Below are positions 60,125 through 64,000 of a stretch of 64,000 bases of DNA, one piece after another; position 1 is the first letter of the stretch; the number at the start of each line of letters is the position of its first letter. A model generated the notes under the pieces. It made no database searches. It was not told where the DNA came from and worked only from the letters and a program-made list of their open reading frames with translations. Source of the DNA: Trichostrongylus colubriformis. Lineage: Eukaryota; Nematoda; Chromadorea; Rhabditida; Trichostrongylidae. A program made the translations under genes and the position numbers. Where the stretch lies: contig OZ022260.1 in assembly GCA_963978905.1 (NCBI GenBank), positions 18,030,334 to 18,094,333 of the forward strand, read 5' to 3'.

Positions 60125-60515
60125 TATTTTTTGGCATTCGTAAAACCGCTCAACAAATATGGAAGTCAGTTGTATGTTCCATGTGGGTAGCACCACACAA
60201 TGGAAAAAACCGTTTTCCAAAAGCGCGTCATGACCTGAAAGACTTTCCCGTAGATAGAGCTCCTCAAAGGGATGAGGACGACGAGTGAGACTGTTTGCAA
60301 AATTTTCTGTTCTCACTGTGCGTTTCCGGCCGCGGTGGAGGACGGGGTAGACATTCATCCTGGGGCACGGTCCCCTTGGCCACCACTTTTAAGGGCTGTA
60401 TCACAGCTGCATGCGGCTCTTATTCAGCAAATACAACATAAATATATGAGTAGCGAAGAAACTCATTTTACCGTGCACGATTCCGTCAATGAACACTCTA
60501 AAGGCTTCGAAATGC
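60125..60515. repeat. Dispersed repeat, copy matching 54796-55092
   Basis: It contains CATTCGTAAAACCGCTCAAC, AAAAGCGCGTCATGACCTGA, GCTGCATGCGGCTCTTATTC and AATACAACATAAATATATGA. This looks like the better-preserved copy of the family. Class unknown. Confidence 0.65.
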
Positions 60516-60858
60516 CACGTATCTATCTCTTCTTTCTTTCTATGCGTTTAATTGTAGTTTGATTCGGTCCCATGCTTCCATGTTCTTGCTCTGTAGGGGT
60601 CGAACCAGATGCTTGTAGAGGACTCTCACATCGAATGATGGGGCATCCACCTTCATGTGCATGAGGGTATGGTGTTTGAAAAACTGCTATCTGGACAAAT
60701 AGCGAGAATGGCCGATGCTCCAAGCACATCTTGAGGTGTTTCGTGATCTTCTACACACATCTCTCCACATCCTCTGCACTAAGTAGACTGTGGCTCGGAG
60801 CTCGCGAAACTCCTCAGATACACTGTATCGACTAAAGTGAGAATGACACTTTCTTTTA

Positions 60859-61730
60859 GTAGGTTGTCCCAAAAGTCTTGTAGGATTTTTCCAGAAAAAT
60901 CAGTAGCTCTTGTTTGTTTCGAGGCAGGTCTAGACGGTTCGGGAATATGGTAGAACGTTCTCTAAGCTTTCTAAGAAAATATATATTGACCCACGAGATC
61001 CCGTAGAGAGAGCTACTGTGCCCGTTGTCGATACCCACCCAACTCGCGGAGTCATATAATATGAGCGGTCTTGCGGCACCAAAACGATGGAAACTTGCCA
61101 CTCCATCAGCCCTGCATTGGGCAAGGGATGTGTGAGCTAAGAAACCATGCGCCGCTGGTTCATATTCTTCAGCAACGGCGAAATTGACATGGGAGGCAAA
61201 CCACGCTCAGGACTGTGCTACTTCTGTGACGCTGAAGCAATGCTTTTCTATGAGGTGCTGGTACAAAGCGAGACAGTCACCGCTACCGTCTGCACCCACC
61301 AGCTCCAACAGCTCGCCGTCGCTGCTCGAGAAAAGCTCCAAAAAAGGCCGCGGTCAAGGTCTGCGGTCACCTTGCCATGACGACGCTCCCTCCGATTTCA
61401 CGAAAAGTACCCAAGCCAAGCTGCAGAGCTCGGCTGGGATGTCCTGCCCTACAGGTCATACACTCCAGACATTGCTCCTTCTGACTATCACCTTACCCAT
61501 TCTCTTGAATCCCTCCTGGCCAAGAGAAAATCGTTGATAATGACATGCTTGCAAAGGTGATCGCTGACTTCATCGACTCCCAGAACTCAGGGAATCAACG
61601 ATATACCTATGAGGTAACAGAGTGCTATCGGTAACAAAGGTGAATACGTTGTTGCCTAATCGTTGTTTGTTAGAAGAAAAAATAATATGGTAGGCGAAAA
61701 AAATACTACAAGACTTTTGAGACAACCTAA
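60859..61730 (+). mobile_element. mariner transposon remnant, 872 bp
   Basis: Left end TAGGTTGTCCCAAAAGTCTT and right end CAAGACTTTTGAGACAACCT are inverted copies. The TA duplication is not clean. Inside on the + strand are pieces of a mariner transposase. The size implies internal loss. Confidence 0.85.
61147..61640 (+). pseudogene. mariner transposase, decayed
   Basis: Pieces in different frames: LCYFCDAEAMLFYEVLVQSE followed by TVTATVCTHQLQQL match the GVVHYELLxPNETI...QLxxL block between the first and second catalytic Asp. HDDAPSDFTKSTQAKLQ fits the second (DNARPHxAK) with changed residues. LGWDVLPYRSYTPDIAPSDY fits the third (PPYSPDIAPSDYH). At least two frameshifts are present, and the residue pattern around the second Asp is lost. 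Confidence 0.82.
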
Positions 61731-62085
61731 GATAAGTCCGTGGCGATGTGATGAGATGCTTAAATGTAGGGGAGGTCGGAACACGCGTCGAATGAGGAGT
61801 TGGGAATTCTTACGACACGATTCACCTCATGTACCTGTTTTCAATCTCAAAAGGCACTGTGAGCGTTATGCCATCTGCAAAGTGTGCAGAACTTACGTTC
61901 TCGGATTTTTTTTTGCAATAGCCATTGCTTCAAATTTACGCCTTTGAGTCAGGATTGTTTGCATTCGTATAAGTCGGATAGGCATTCTTAGAATGCAATA
62001 AGGTTTTCGGAGAGGCTCGCCATAAAAAGATACCCATCGATCGAGCGATTCAGGTAGTGACGATGCATTACTTGCATGATATATA

Positions 62086-62259
62086 CAGTCCATTTCCCAA
62101 AAACTGAGTAGGCGTGTCCAACGGACTTGTATAAACGTGTATCAAACTCTCTCAATTCTCTCACCCCGCCACACACTCTCACTCTCGCCACGTACTCTCA
62201 CTCTCGCCATTCACCCAAGTTCGAAGGGCACGCCCAATCAGTTTTCGGGAGATGGACTA
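62086..62259. mobile_element. Tc1-type MITE, 174 bp (family with 11477-11609)
   Basis: Ends CAGTCCATTTCCCAAAAACT and its near-inverse, with TA on both sides (62084-62085 and 62260-62261). The core has repeated CTCTCACTCTCGCCA segments, the complement of the GAGAGTGAGAGT block in the 11.5 kb copy. Confidence 0.82.
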
Positions 62260-64000
62260 TACGTTCAGGCGGAAAAGACTAAGAATACGAGTGTTGTTCT
62301 GATAAGGACCTTTAGTTCACTGGTAGTGAACAAGTTGAAATATTTTCTGGATATCCCTCGATGATGGATGATAGAGTTTGTTTGTGTACAAGGATACTAT
62401 ATCGGAACTCGCGTTGAAGGCTCACGCCAGTCAGGACATTGGTGAGACGAAAAAATAAACTCCTCGACGTTAAGAATGTGTGCTCCCACGTATCGCAAAA
62501 GTGGTGAAAGAGGTTGGACCAGAAGCCAGCTTAATCGCACCACCATAGAATTCAATAACTGATATTGTCTTAATTTCAATCAGAAGAGAGACGATTTAAC
62601 TGCCGTCGAAAGAATTTTACGGATCTCCACAAGGGTGTAGAGCGTTGCTACTGCTAAGATCGTTGTGATATTTATGAATCCTACACTAGTTGGAACAGAA
62701 GCATAGTAGGATGCTGAGCTTCACGCGTTCAAAGGCGTTCCTTATCAGCACCTTGTTCTTATGGATGCGGTTAGGTTCATTTCCACTCAGCACGATCGTT
62801 ATGGAAAGTGATATCAGAGTGGGTATTAACAGGAATAATTACTTGAATCCATTTGAAATCTGGAAACAGTAGTTCCAGCATCCAAAACCAGGAGAATATT
62901 ATGACAGTATATCAAGGCTTATGGATCACACTTTGATCAATGCAAATCGTTTGTTGGAAAAGCTGAAGCCAGAGAAGAAATCGAATGTTGATCGCTCTCT
63001 TCCATACACAACAGAGTCGTCTGGTTCGAGTGAGTCAATCCAACAGCACCTGTGGACATGAGTTCGACAAGCGCAGTGCGCTCTTCCTCTTCCAAGTATT
63101 AGAAAACGCTGTTGAGATGTCTCGGAGAATTTAAGTATCAGAAAACGCTGCTGGGATGTATTGGAGAAAAAAGAAAAGGAAAGGAAGCACCGGATAAAGA
63201 AGTATTCGGGTACTCGCCATTAAAGAAGGATACATCTATCATTGAATTGCCAGCGCTATTTCGCCCACTGTTGAAAGTGGTGGGAGCCAGTGTTATCGCA
63301 ATGGATTGAGGGAGCATCCCACTATGGACGCTATTTGTACCTGAGCCAAAAAAAACAAAAAATCCTTCCTTCGTCCGAGTTAAGTCAACCAGACAAGCAT
63401 GCACAACGGCTCTTTGTCAGCTGGCAGACTTTCTCCCTTTCGTCGCTGTATCTGCGCAGTCCGCGTAAGAGAGAGAGCGCGTGTGCCTGCGGAGGAGTAC
63501 TACGCACGACTGGTAAGAGAGTCATCGTTGAGCGCGTTAGGTAATCTAGCAAAAGTTCAAAAAAAGCTATGGCGCAGCGACAATGTAGAAGACGCGTGGA
63601 GGTTGTTGTCGCCTGATTGCACCGATGTCAGGAACTCAGCAACGATTTTTGGCGACAACTCGTATTATCCTCAAGTTGGCGCTTCCTTCCCTTGCAATGC
63701 GCAGACTCTAGCAACGAATCAAGAGTAGCCTGTTTGCACCGATGTCACAAGCTCAGCCACGACGAGTAAGCAGGTTTAATATGGTGAAAAGCAGTGATGT
63801 TAAGAAATTCCCAGCAATTGCGCAAAAGAGGCGTGGATTATTGCAAAAGGGTGATGGTGTATGTGTTGCATTTGCACGAGAGCCATTGTGCACAGTGGTC
63901 TGGTTTGCTTACCTCCCTTCTTCCATTGAGACCTATGCAAAAACCAGCTGGGGCTAGCGCCCAGTACTGCGCTCATCACATTGCGAAACTGTTTGATACG
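62260..64000. other. Unrecognised right edge, some coding-like frames
   Basis: Frames around 62890-63050 (+) read EYYDSISRLMDHTLINANRL and on to a Ser-rich tail. Frames at 63399-63728 and 63742-63957 (+) are open but resemble no family I know. A ~35 bp segment (AAGTAT(T/C)AGAAAACGCTG) is duplicated at 63093-63160, and TGCACCGATGTCA recurs at 63619 and 63737. This could be a decayed gene or element continuing outside the window. Confidence 0.3.

Overview
The window is animal genomic DNA and reads as nematode. It holds one recognisable host gene, a CREB-regulated transcription coactivator (CRTC, crtc-1 type), on the + strand. The gene is split into at least seven short exons between 5143 and 45002, with a doubtful eighth at 45157-45213. 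Exon borders are GT-AG and the reading phases fit from one exon to the next. The very long repeat-filled introns (the first is about 27.4 kb) and the mix of Tc1/mariner, RTE, Bel/Pao and Helitron-like elements suggest a clade V parasitic nematode such as a strongylid or hookworm. That placement is inference; no marker in the window fixes the species.

Layout. 1-5142: gene-free upstream DNA with two TIR elements, one of them a Harbinger-type MITE whose arms carry an octamer array. 5143-5567: CRTC exon 1, with the CREB-binding region and the GGSLPNV motif. 5568-32973: intron 1, which holds a mariner with a broken transposase, a second mariner-type wreck, a mariner-type TIR element with a tRNA-like SINE nested in it, three copies of a Helitron-like repeat family (two carrying long arrays of ~146 bp repeats), fold-back elements and SINE-like pieces. 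32974-45002: exons 2-7. Their introns carry the rest of a fourth Helitron-like array, a small mariner MITE, a ~124 bp tandem repeat, a Tc1 remnant and a 1.35 kb near-perfect palindrome.

45.2-64 kb: no convincing host gene. This part has TIR elements, a second large palindrome, two or three copies of a ~1.05 kb long-TIR element, a 5'-truncated RTE retrotransposon, a complete but pol-less Bel/Pao LTR element with a 5 bp target-site duplication, another mariner wreck, and an unrecognised stretch at the right edge.

How it fits together. CRTC proteins are cytoplasmic coactivators of CREB. AMPK/SIK kinases hold them in the cytoplasm by phosphorylation and calcineurin releases them. The translated exons show the N-terminal CREB-binding segment, a central kinase site of the expected form (Ser148 in RARSDPAIH) and a C-terminal activation-domain motif. 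The mobile elements are mostly dead or non-autonomous copies. The most unusual structures are the ~146 bp arrays with a covarying hairpin in their shared 3' module, and the intronic palindrome that carries four hairpin motifs in each arm.
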